Below are positions 11,011 to 20,291 of a DNA stretch of 64,000 nucleotides, piece after piece. Under the pieces are notes generated by a model. It searched no databases, was not told the DNA's origin, and saw only the letters and a list, made by a program, of their open reading frames with translations. The DNA lies in NCBI GenBank assembly GCA_009823505.1, contig VZQC01007977.1, positions 971,333 to 1,035,332 of the forward strand. Reading direction: 5' to 3'. The stretch is from Rhizomys pruinosus (taxonomy: Eukaryota; Chordata; Mammalia; Rodentia; Spalacidae). Made by a program: the position numbers and the translations under genes. The stretch's first letter is position 1. The number at the start of each line of letters is the position of its first letter.

Positions 11011-11984
11011 CTGTAGACACCCATATTTATAGCCTGCCTGCCCTGGAGTTTTTCTTTGAATCTCTAATAAAAATGTCTCCCAGCTTCCTTTTGACTCTAT
11101 TCTTTTAATGAGACTAAAGCACCTAAGAGGGGACCAAGAATTCCCTGGTAACATGTTGGTTGGTGACTCTCTTGGGATCCCTCCAGATTTCCGGTAGCAT
11201 CCTAATTAGTGGTGCAGAACAGAAGAGCAATCCAAGAGAATCCCAGTATAAGGGAGGCCCCAGAACAGCCTGGCCTGTGAGAGTCAGGTACAGAAGGGGC
11301 TTCTGGGCTCCATGCGGGAAGTACCCTGGGTTGGAGCAGGCAGCTGCTCACTTAGCAATTATGCTGGAGAAACCGAGTTCAGGTCCACTCTTATTTTGCA
11401 TGGAGTTCAGCTTCTACAAAGTGCTTTTGTCTGGGGAAACATCTGGCTAAATATTTATTAGTCATTTAAGGCATGTTGGACCCAGGGTTAGGTAGACTTT
11501 ATTTTCTTCTCCACCTATAGTGTTTAGCATTAGCAGGCATGTCTTATTATTTTATAATGTAGGAACAATCAAATAGATGTGCTGGCTTTGAGAAGTTTCC
11601 CTAATGAAAATACTACACCATACAGGTTGATGTCCAAAGGAAGGAACATGTTCAGAGATCTAGTTCTGGCTCTGCTGAACAGCTTTATCACAGGTGGAAA
11701 AGCAAGTTTTCTGGAAGGAAGGCTGAGCTTGGGTCAAGAGTGTAGAGGTATATGCAGCCTTCCGCCTGAACCACAAGGCAATCTAATGTTTGGCCTGAAG
11801 GCCTCCAAGAGCCTCTCTCTGGTTTCTGAACCCATTCTGCATTTTTTCTCCCTCCTTTTTCTTTTTTCTCTGAGTTACCAGAGTGATATTTGTAAATGAA
11901 ATTCTGTTCATATGATACTGCAGCTTACAACGGTTCAGTGACTGCTTGATGCTCCTGTCAGACAAAGTCACCAGGCCATTCTCA
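11011..11984. other. Unique-looking sequence, no gene seen
   Basis: No repeat family recognised. The 106-codon plus frame at 11579-11899 has no conserved motif or flanking splice evidence that I can defend. Confidence 0.4.
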
Positions 11985-12131
11985 AATCAAATCTGCTGTT
12001 GCCATAACGTCTGAAAACTGCTTATAGAATAGGAAGCCTCTGGGTGTGAAGCATTGTGGGAGGCAGTAACTGGATATGCTAACTCTAGGCAAATAGGGAA
12101 TTCAGCTGGTTGGAGCAGAGAGGCAACTGAC

Positions 12132-12181
12132 ATGCAAATTAGGTGACTGACTCAGCTCTCAGCTGTAAGGGCTTATATAAG
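12132..12181 (+). promoter_or_regulatory. Promoter-like cluster: octamer, AP-1/MARE, TATA
   Basis: Within 50 bases there are an octamer ATGCAAAT (12132-12139), an AP-1/MARE-type TGACTCAGC (12148-12156) and a TATA-like TATATAAG (12174-12181). The spacing fits a Pol II core promoter firing just downstream, or the U3 of a decayed LTR. The same cluster is in copy 2 at 16213-16262. Function is inferred from motifs only. Confidence 0.35.
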
Positions 12182-12629
12182 GGTACTCGGCTTGGCAGCC
12201 AGAGTGGGCAGACTTGCTCTGGGTGTCTGTGGGTCTGATATTCTAACACCCAGAGAGAGCTGATCTAGCTGTTAAGCAGTTTCAAGATTTTCAAGAAATG
12301 CTAAAAATTTCTCTGGAAAAGCAAGTTCAAAATTATTTTTGCTTAGTGGATGAGTCCCTTTTACTGAAGAAATGTTAGAATTGAAGTGTAGCTATTAAAG
12401 TAAATAAAAGTATAACAAATTTGCTATAGTCTTTATATGTTTTTATTTTAAGTACTTGCTGTGTTTAAGTATATCTGATATTTTGTAATGTAGGCAAGAT
12501 AGCCTTATGATTTCATATGAAAAATATAAAGTGAGCAAAATTAGTTTGAATTTCTGATTTCTTTGACATCTTACTGAGTGCCTATGCACTACTGGAACAT
12601 TTATGAGTTAGTCGTTAAGAATATTTACA

Positions 12630-12822
12630 GGGGCTAGAGATATGGCTCAGTGGTTAAGACTGCTTATGGCTCTTGCAGAGAAAGGACTAGAATTTGGTTC
12701 CTAGCACATACATTCTCTGTCATTCGAGCTCTAAGGGAATCCAGTGCCCTCTTCTGGCCTACAAGGGCACTGCATGCGTCTGTGCATGCCATATATGCAC
12801 AATAAAGAGAAAAAAACCAATC
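12630..12822 (+). mobile_element. B2-like SINE
   Basis: Head 'ggggctagagatatggctca', 'gtggttaagactgctta', body 'gtgccctcttctggcctac', tail 'gcacaataaagagaaaaaaa'. The copy in the second duplicate (16737-16935) carries many one-base indels. Confidence 0.85.
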
Positions 12823-12835
12823 TACAGACTGTTGT

Positions 12836-13000
12836 GCACGAAGGATGCTTATACTCATGGATTATCACTTATAGCTAAAAAAGGAAAAAAAAACCTGAAA
12901 GATGCAGGACAGTTATGGCAGTATACATGATCTGGGATGGGGTGGGGGTGGGGGGGAAGGGAAAGGGAAATATGCCTGATCTGAATTGGAAAATGATGTA
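12836..13000 (+). mobile_element. L1 3' end, cut by N
   Basis: It matches the terminal 3' UTR of L1 at 35320-35500: 'gaaggatgct', the A-rich block, 'gatgcaggacagttatggca' and a G-rich tract (12937-12957). It breaks off at the N just where the terminal 'atgaaatgcacaaa' should follow. The second duplicate (16960-17150) does reach that end. Confidence 0.8.
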
Positions 13001-13001
13001 N
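13001..13001. other. Single N, assembly join
   Basis: One undetermined base where L1 3' UTR sequence stops and about 175 bases of unrelated sequence start. The paralogous copy continues through the L1 tail directly into the next SINE. Confidence 0.85.
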
Positions 13002-13173
13002 TCAGCACTGCCTTGAGGAGAAGAATGGAGGGAAGAAGGAAAGATCCATGTGGCCATGCAGGGTTAGAGCCTGCATGGAGGTCAGACATGTGACAGGCTG
13101 AAGAAAATGTAAAGAAATACAAGATGGTAGGGCAGCCCAAAGCATTAAAGAAAGCATGTTTAGAAAGAAGAAG

Positions 13174-13432
13174 AAGGGGCTGGAGAGATAGCCTAGCGGT
13201 TAAGAGCACCGACGCTCTTGCAGAGGACCCGGGTTCGATCCCCAGCACCCACATGGCGGCTAAGAACCGTCTGTAACTCCAATTCCAGGAGAACTCCAGT
13301 TCCAGGGGAATCCGAGACCCTCTTCTGACCTCCGCGGCATGGCACGACACGGGTGCACAGACCTGCATGCAGACAGTACATTCATACACATACAAAAATA
13401 AATAAATAAATAAATAATAAAAGAAAATAATT
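13174..13432 (+). mobile_element. B2-like SINE, full length
   Basis: Well-preserved tRNA-like head with A box 'tagcctagcggttaagagca' and B box 'gggttcgatccccagcac', then 'ctccaattccaggagaactc', 'cttctgacctccgcggca', and an (AAAT)n tail. It is a near twin of 28562-28798 and of the antisense copy at 50974-51250, so this subfamily has been active. Confidence 0.9.
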
Positions 13433-14180
13433 ATATTTGTAAAATTTATAATAGCTACTTCCAGTGTAAAAGCACATAGCTCTTACCTCAAAGAGAATTT
13501 ATTCTCGAGCCGAGTATGAGTGACCATGTTCCAGGACCATAGATTTAGGTCGTTTCAAATGCCCTCTCCCAACATGGTAAGAGTTTCATGGAGTTTTTTC
13601 ATAGTGACAGAGCAAAGAAAGTTATAGATAAAGGCACATTTCAGAAAGATGGATGGGAAAACCAGGTAGGCAGGTTACAGCAGAAGGAGCAAGTCTCTGT
13701 GATGGATCTCTGATGTTATTTGACGACGTTCTTAGCCTTTGGGTTGGTGGAAGCTAGGGGTCTGTTCATTTCAAAAAAGGATTTATAAGGGTGTTAGGTC
13801 AATCACAGAGGTGGGAAATTGATGCTATTAAGGGTTCTAAGGAGGGCCAAGACAATGTGGCTCTCAATCTGTAACAGTCCAGAAATTCTAATCAATTAAT
13901 CAGCCTTATACTGCATTTAATGTAGGTGTAGCTTTTTTTTTTTCCCTCCTGGGAACTTTGCGTCACATTGCTTAAGTAAATACTTGGGAAGAGTTTGTCA
14001 GGCACTTACAAAATTAGAAAGAAAATAAGATACTAAATTTATAAGTGCATGGCAAAAATATTTTAAGGCAAAACCCTTTAGCATCCTCAAACCAAAATAA
14101 AATAAAATAAAACATAAAAAACAAGGGAACAAGACAGTGATAAAGTTGAATTTTAAAAATTAATCTTTTTTCTTTATCAT
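13433..14180. other. Duplicated unique-looking sequence
   Basis: Part of the 4.1-kb duplication. No repeat family or gene was recognised. From about 13510 to 14080 it is nearly identical to 17600-18175, in contrast to the noisy flanks of copy 2. Confidence 0.5.
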
Positions 14181-14186
14181 TTTTTA

Positions 14187-14395
14187 TTATTTTTATTTTA
14201 CATGTATGAGTGTATTGCCTACATGTATATAAGTGCACCCATGTCATGCAGAGCCCATGGAGGTCGGAAGAGGGTGTCAGATTCCCGTGGAACTGGAGTT
14301 ACTGACAGTTGTTATCCATCACGTGCTGGGAATCCAGCCCGGTCCTCTGCAAGAGCATCCAGTGCTCTTAACTGCTGAGCCATCTCTCCAGCCCT
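14187..14395 (-). mobile_element. B2-like SINE
   Basis: Antisense: tail complement 'ttattttacatgtatgagtg', body 'gaggtcggaagagggtgtca', head complement 'gctgagccatctctccagcc'. The same insertion is at 18288-18510 in copy 2. Confidence 0.9.
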
Positions 14396-14432
14396 CTTTT
14401 TCCTTTTCTCTTTCTTTCAAAATTTTTTTTAT

Positions 14433-14531
14433 TAGGGCCAGACTTGGTGGCCCACACCTTTAATCCCAGCACTTAGGAGGCTGAGGAGGGCGGATCTCTG
14501 ACATCAAGTCCAGCCTGGTCTACATAGCGAG
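14433..14531 (+). mobile_element. B1 SINE, 3' truncated
   Basis: 'gggccagacttggtggccca' to 'ctggtctacatagcgag', then it breaks into unrelated sequence. The duplicate is at 18546-18660. Confidence 0.8.
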
Positions 14532-15150
14532 TATTCACAGCCTCTCCCCGACTTCTCCCAGGTCCACACCCCACCCCAGCATTGTATTCTTTTTAAATTT
14601 ATTTAAACAAAACCCATCAAGTCCAGTTTGTGCCGCCATCTACTGGAGTGTGGCTGACGTACCAGGGGCCAAGCTCTTACAGAAGACGGACTCCGTTGCT
14701 CAGCAGCTCTCCATGGCCAATAGCTCTTCAGCGAGGGCGGGGATATCTTGCTCCCCTCCCCTTCCCATGGTGGGACTTTGCCTGGCTTGAACTTGAGCAG
14801 GCCTTGGGCATGCTGCCACAACCACTGTGAGTTCATATGTGCACCTGTGTGTCTGAAGGGCAAGCAAGCAAGGTTCTACCGAGAAATAGGGCAACAGCTC
14901 CTCACAGCAGGGAGTGGCCCTGAAAATGGACTTCCCTAAATTTATTTAACTGATATGTGAAGACATAAAAGTAGTACAAATTTATAGGGTGTAATATACT
15001 GTTTCAGTATGTATACACGTGTAATGATTTAATCAAATTAAACATGTCTATTTACATAGCCTTTATCACTTCTTTATTTTTCCAATATATGTTTTTTTCA
15101 TTATTATTTATTTATTTTTGGTCTTTTTTTGTTTTTGTTTTTTTTTCTTT
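14532..15150. other. Duplicated unique-looking sequence
   Basis: No recognised gene. Short frames on both strands at 14600-14939 overlap one another and are disrupted by indels in copy 2, which argues against coding. Confidence 0.45.
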
Positions 15151-15154
15151 ATTT

Positions 15155-16059
15155 TTTTCCCATTTTTTGACAATAAGTAATAATTTATGAGTACAAGTAT
15201 CCTTCATGTAAAACCAATTTGCAAGCAGTTGTGCCCAAACCCACACAACCCAAGGGTCCCACCATCCAGCTGGGGGGGCTTGTATGTACAATCGAGTGGA
15301 TCAAATAAGTGCCCAGTCTATATTGCTGTAGTTTCACCATGCACCCCAATTGCAGCCCTTACATTCTACCATGCCCCCTCCTCCTCAGATTGTTCCCTAG
15401 GCTTAGAAAAGGGGCACAGGTGGACAAGAGGCAAAACAGTCTACTTTCTCTGGAGCTGTCGTTTTGGACTCTGGTCAGTTCTGGCTGTTTCCTTTCATGG
15501 GTTGACAGTTTTTCCAGGAATAACCTTTCAGTCCTACTAATGAAGCACAAGCAATTAGATATATAGGTATTTAAACAGTACTAATTATTATGGTAGGTTA
15601 CTTTGGTATAGACACAGATGTTTGGATGATATGCTAATCCATGAATTACATTTTCTTCTGTTAAGACAGGGTCTTCCTGTGGTTTATAACATCTCCTAAC
15701 CACTAGAGGATGTAAGCTTGTGGCATCAGGCATGGGTTATTCCTCCAAGGAGAGAGCTAATAGCCAATTAGATTTGGGATATACAGACATACGGCTGCAT
15801 AATATTTCCAGGCAGGTGAGGTGTAGCTGGTGTTGACGGAGGAGTCTTGCTTGACTCAAGGAGACCTATATTTGCTTTATTGGTTTAGTGGCCTTTGGTA
15901 ACACTCTCTGGCATTCCAGAGACCATCTGTATACTTGCAAGTGCGGTCTCCATACATCTTTCCCATGTTTACATCAGGTCTTCAACAGCAGGGCCTTATC
16001 GCCTCTCTTCCTGCAGATATCCCAGTTTGGAGGCAAGGAGCCTTTACCTTTTGTGGGGG
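15155..16059 (-). mobile_element. L1 3' UTR, distal part, cut by N
   Basis: It matches 54470-55320 (minus) and the reverse of 34879-35330. It lacks the last about 150 bases of the standard 3' end and instead begins on the left with a T-rich run and 'gacaataagtaataattt'. The 5' remainder of the L1 is missing at the N; its counterpart in copy 2 continues to 25710. Confidence 0.8.
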
Positions 16060-16060
16060 N
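16060..16060. other. Single N at duplication junction
   Basis: It sits precisely between the right end of copy 1 ('ccttttgtggggg') and the left end of copy 2. Copy 2 carries the continuation of the L1 after the same motif at 20291. Confidence 0.9.
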
Positions 16061-16064
16061 CAAA

Positions 16065-19000
16065 CAAATGTGCTGTTGGCCAATAACTCGTCTGAAAACT
16101 GCTTATAGAATAGGAAGCCTCTGGGTGTGAAGCATTGTGGGAGGCAGTAACTGGATATGCTAACTCTAGGCAAATAGGGAATTCAGCTGGTTGGAGCAGA
16201 GAGGCAACTGACATGCAAATTAGGTGACTGACTCAGCTCTCAGCTGTAAGGGCTTATATAAGGGTACTCGGCTTGGCAGCCAGAGTGGGCAGACTTGCTC
16301 TGGGTGTCTGTGGGTCTGATATTCTAACACCCAGAGAGAGCTGATCTAGCTGTTAAGCAGTTTCAAGATTTTCAAGAAATGCTAAAAATTTCTCTGGAAA
16401 AGCAAGTTCAAAATTATTTTTGCTTAGTGGATGAGTTCCCTTTTACTGAAGAAATGGTTATAGAATTGAGCGAGATGTAGCTATTAAAAGTAAAATAAAA
16501 GTATACAGATTTGCTATAGTTTTATATGTTTTGTATTTTAAGTTACTGCACTGTGTTTTAAGTATATCTTGATATTTTGTAATGTAGGCAAGATAGCCTT
16601 ATGATTTCATATGAAAAATATAAAGTGAGCAAAATTAGTTTGAATTTCTGATTTATCTTTGAATTCTTTACGGAGTGTCCTCATGCACTACTGGTGAACG
16701 TATTATGAGTTTAAGTCTGTTAAGTAATTATTTACACGGGGCATTAGAGATGATGGCCCTCAGTGCGTTAAGACTGCTTATGGTCTGTTTTGCAGAGAAT
16801 AGGACATAGAATTTGGTATCCTAGCACATAAACATTCTTGTCATCGAGCTCAGGGAATCCAAGTGCCTCTCTTTGGCCATACAAGGCACTGCTTACATGC
16901 GTCTGTCATAACCAATATTGCACAATAAAGAGTAAAAAAACCATACTACAGACTGTTGTGCAACGAAGAGAGATGCTATAATACTCATGGAAATTATCAC
17001 TATATAGCTTAAAAGAAAAAAAAAACCTGAAAGTATGCAGGTAGTATGGCATATTACATATTGGGGATGGCGGTGAGGTGGGGGAAGGGAAAGGGAATAT
17101 GCCTGACTTGTTGGAAAATGATCTACGAAATGCACAAACCATCAATAAAAATATTAAAGAAAAATAAAGTAAGACAATCAAAAATATGAAGCTTAAAAAA
17201 GAGAAAAAAAAATAAATCTTAAAAAATTAATTATTATTTGTGGTGGAAGATAAGCTAGCGTGTTAAGACACCGAAACGCTTCTTTGCAGAGGACCCGGGT
17301 CGATCCCAGCACCCACGCATGCCGGCTAAAGAACTGTCTGTAACTCCTAATTCCAGGAGAACTCAAGTTCCAGGGGAATCCGAGACCCTCCTGACCTCCA
17401 CAGCATGGCACGACACAAGGTGTGCACCAGTCCTTGACTCGCATGACAAGAGTACTGTCAAACATACCAAAAATAAATAAATAAAAGGATTAAATAAATA
17501 AAATAATAATAAATAATAAAAGAAATTAATTATATTTGTAAAATTATTCAATAGCTACTTTCCAGTGTAAAAGCACATGCTCTATACCTCAAAGGGGATA
17601 GTTTATTCTGGAGCCGAGTATGAGTGACCATGTTCCAGGACCATAGATTTAGGTCGTTTCAAATGCCCTCTCCCAACATGGTAAGAGTTTCATGGAGTTT
17701 TTTCATAGTGACAGAGCAAAGAAAGTTATAGATAAAGGCACATTTCAGAAAGATGGATGGGAAAACCAGGTAGGCAGGTTACAGCAGAGGGAGCAAGTCT
17801 CTGTGATGGATCTCTGATGTTATTTGACGACGTTCTTAGCCTTTGGGTTGGTGGAAGCTAGGGGTCTGTTCATTTCAAAAAAGGATTTATAAGGGTGTTA
17901 GGTCAATCACAGAGGTGGGAAATTGATGCTATTAAGGGTTCTAAGGAGGGCCAAGACAATGTGGCTCTCAATCTGTAACAGCCAGAAATTCTAGATCAAT
18001 TTAATCAGCCTTATACTGCCATTTTATTAGGCTGTAGCTTTTTTTTTTCCCTCCTGGGAACTTTGCGTCACATTGCTTAAGTAAATACTTGGGAAGAGTT
18101 TGTCAGGCACTTACAAAATTAGAAAGAAAATAAGATACTAAATTTATAAGTGCATGGCAAAAATATTTTAAGGCAAAACCCGTTTAGCATTCTTTAAACC
18201 AAAATAAATATATTGAAAAATAAAATAAAAACAAGGGAAACAAGACAGTGATAAAGTTGAATTTTAAAAATTAATCTTTTTCTTATCATTTTTTATTATT
18301 TTATTTTACATGTATGAGTGTATTGCCTACATGTATATAAGTGCACCCATGTCAGCAGAGCCCATGGAGGTCGGAAGAATGAGCCAGGTGTCAGGTCTCC
18401 TGGAGCTGGATTACTGACAGTTGTTATCCATCACGTGCTGGGAATCCAACCCGGATCCTCTGCCAAGAGCATCCAGTGCTTCTTAACTTGCTGAGCCATC
18501 CTCCAGCCCTCTTTTTCCTTTTCTTTTCTTTCAAAATTTTTTTATAGGGCCAGACTTGGTGGCCCACACCTTTAATCCAGCACTTAGGAGGTGAGGAGAA
18601 CTTGAGAGGATTAGGCGGATCTTCTGACATCAAGATCCAGCCTGGTCTACATAGCGAGTATTCACAGCCTCTCCCCGACTTCTCCCAGGTCCACACCCCA
18701 CCCCAGCATTGTATTCTTTTTAAATTTATTTAAACAAAACCCATCAAGTCCAGTTTGCCCCATCTTTACTGGAGTCGTGGGCTGAACGTACCAGGGGGCA
18801 AGCTCTTTACAGAAGACGGACTTCCGTGCTCAGCAGCTCTCCTGGCCAATAGCTTCTTGTTCAAGCAGCACGGGTCGTCAGGGGATATCTTTGACTCCCC
18901 TCCCCTTCCATGGTGGGACTTTGCCTTGGCTTAGAACTTGAGCAGGGCCTTGGGCGCATGCTGCCACAACCACTGTGAGGTTCATATGTGCACCTGTGTG

Positions 19001-20291
19001 TCTGATAAGGGCAAGCAAGCAAAGGGTTCTACGATGAAATAGAGGGCAACAGACTCCTTTCCACAGCGGGATGTTCCTGAAAATGGATCTTTCCCCTATA
19101 AATGTTATTTAATCTATATGTGCAAAGGACATAAATAGTGTAGTACAAATTGTATAGGTGCTAAATTGTTAATATTACTTGTTTCGAGTATGCACTAGTA
19201 CATTTGTAATGATTTAGAGGCAAATTAAACCACTCTAGTTTACTTACCTTTATCCTTCTTTATTTTCCAATAATGTTTTTTCATTATTATTATTATTTTT
19301 GGTCTTTGTTTTTGTTTTATGTGTTTCTATTATTTTTTTCCCAATTTTGACAATAAGTATTAATTTCATGAGTACAAGATCCTTCATGTAAAACAATTTG
19401 GAGGCAGTTGTGCCCAAACCCAAAAAGCCCAAGGGTCCCACCAGCGTGGGTGGTGGGCTTGTGATGTAACAACGAAGTGTGATCAAATAAAGTCCTCAGT
19501 CTTTATTGTCGTAGTTTCACCATGCACCCCAATTGCAGCCCTTAAACTCTACCACGCCCCCTCTTAGATTATTCCCCCTTCCGCAGATTATTCCCTAGGC
19601 TTAGAGAAGGGTCACAGGTGGACAAGAGGCAAACAGGAATCTTAATTTCTCTATGGCGTAGCCTGTACGTTTATGGATCTGGTCAGTGTTGGGCTGTTGT
19701 CCTCGTTCAGTATCGTTTGACAGTTTTCTCCAGGAATAAACCTTCAGTGCTACTAATCGAGCACAAGCATTAGAATATATGGTATTTAAAAGCAGTATAA
19801 TATAATTACAATGGTAGGCTACTCTTTGGTATAAGACACAGTATGTGTGGTATTGGTATAATATGGTATGAAAATCCATGAATTACATTTTCTTATCTTG
19901 GTATACAGACAGGTCTTACTGTGGCGTATAAATCTCCTAACCACTAGAGATGTAAGCTTGTGGCACAGCCATTAGTTATTCCTCCAAGGAGAAGAGCTAA
20001 TAGCCAATTAGATTGGGAATATACAGACATAGGCTGCATATATTTCCAGGCAGGTGAGTGTAGCTGGTTGTTGCCGGAGGAGTCTGCTTGACTCAAAGAC
20101 CTATATTGCTTTATTGGTCTTAGGGCCTTTTTGGTAACACCTCGTTGCATTCCAGGACCATTCTGTATACTGCAAGTTGCGGTCTTAATACATTTTTCCC
20201 ATGTTACATCAGGTCTTCAACAGCAGGGCTTATCGCCTTTCTTCCTGCAGATATCCCGTTTGTGGGCAAGGAGCCTTACCTTTTGTGGGGG
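16065..20291. repeat. 4.1-kb tandem duplication, copy 2, indel-rich
   Basis: Same content as copy 1: promoter-like cluster (16213-16262), B2-like SINEs at 16737 and 17240, L1 tail at 16960-17160, antisense B2 at 18288, B1 at 18546, L1 3' UTR from about 19330. Stretches 16430-17560 and 18180-20290 differ from copy 1 mostly by one to three base insertions and losses, while 17600-18175 is almost identical. This uneven, indel-dominated pattern is typical of uncorrected long-read sequence. Confidence 0.88.
17240..17522 (+). mobile_element. B2-like SINE (copy 2)
   Basis: Counterpart of 13174-13432. The head reads with several extra or missing bases; the tail is (AAAT)n and (AAAATAAT)n. In this copy it directly follows the L1 A-rich tail. 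Confidence 0.8.

Larger units (their letters stand above)
11985..16059. repeat. 4.1-kb tandem duplication, copy 1
   Basis: From about 11985 to the N at 16060 this segment matches 16065-20291 in order and orientation, with an offset of about 4081 at its start. It contains a TATA-bearing stretch, two B2 SINEs, an L1 tail, an antisense B2-like SINE, a B1 and an L1 3' UTR. The copies disagree at 13001-13175, where this one has an N and about 175 bases absent from the other. The right boundary coincides exactly with the N. Confidence 0.9.

Noticed and set aside
13200..13250. tRNA gene
   Set aside because: The A and B boxes belong to the head of a B2-like SINE; no complete cloverleaf. The same holds at 28590 and 51200.
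12913..13395. 160-codon minus frame
   Set aside because: It runs through an N and a B2-like SINE read on its minus strand.
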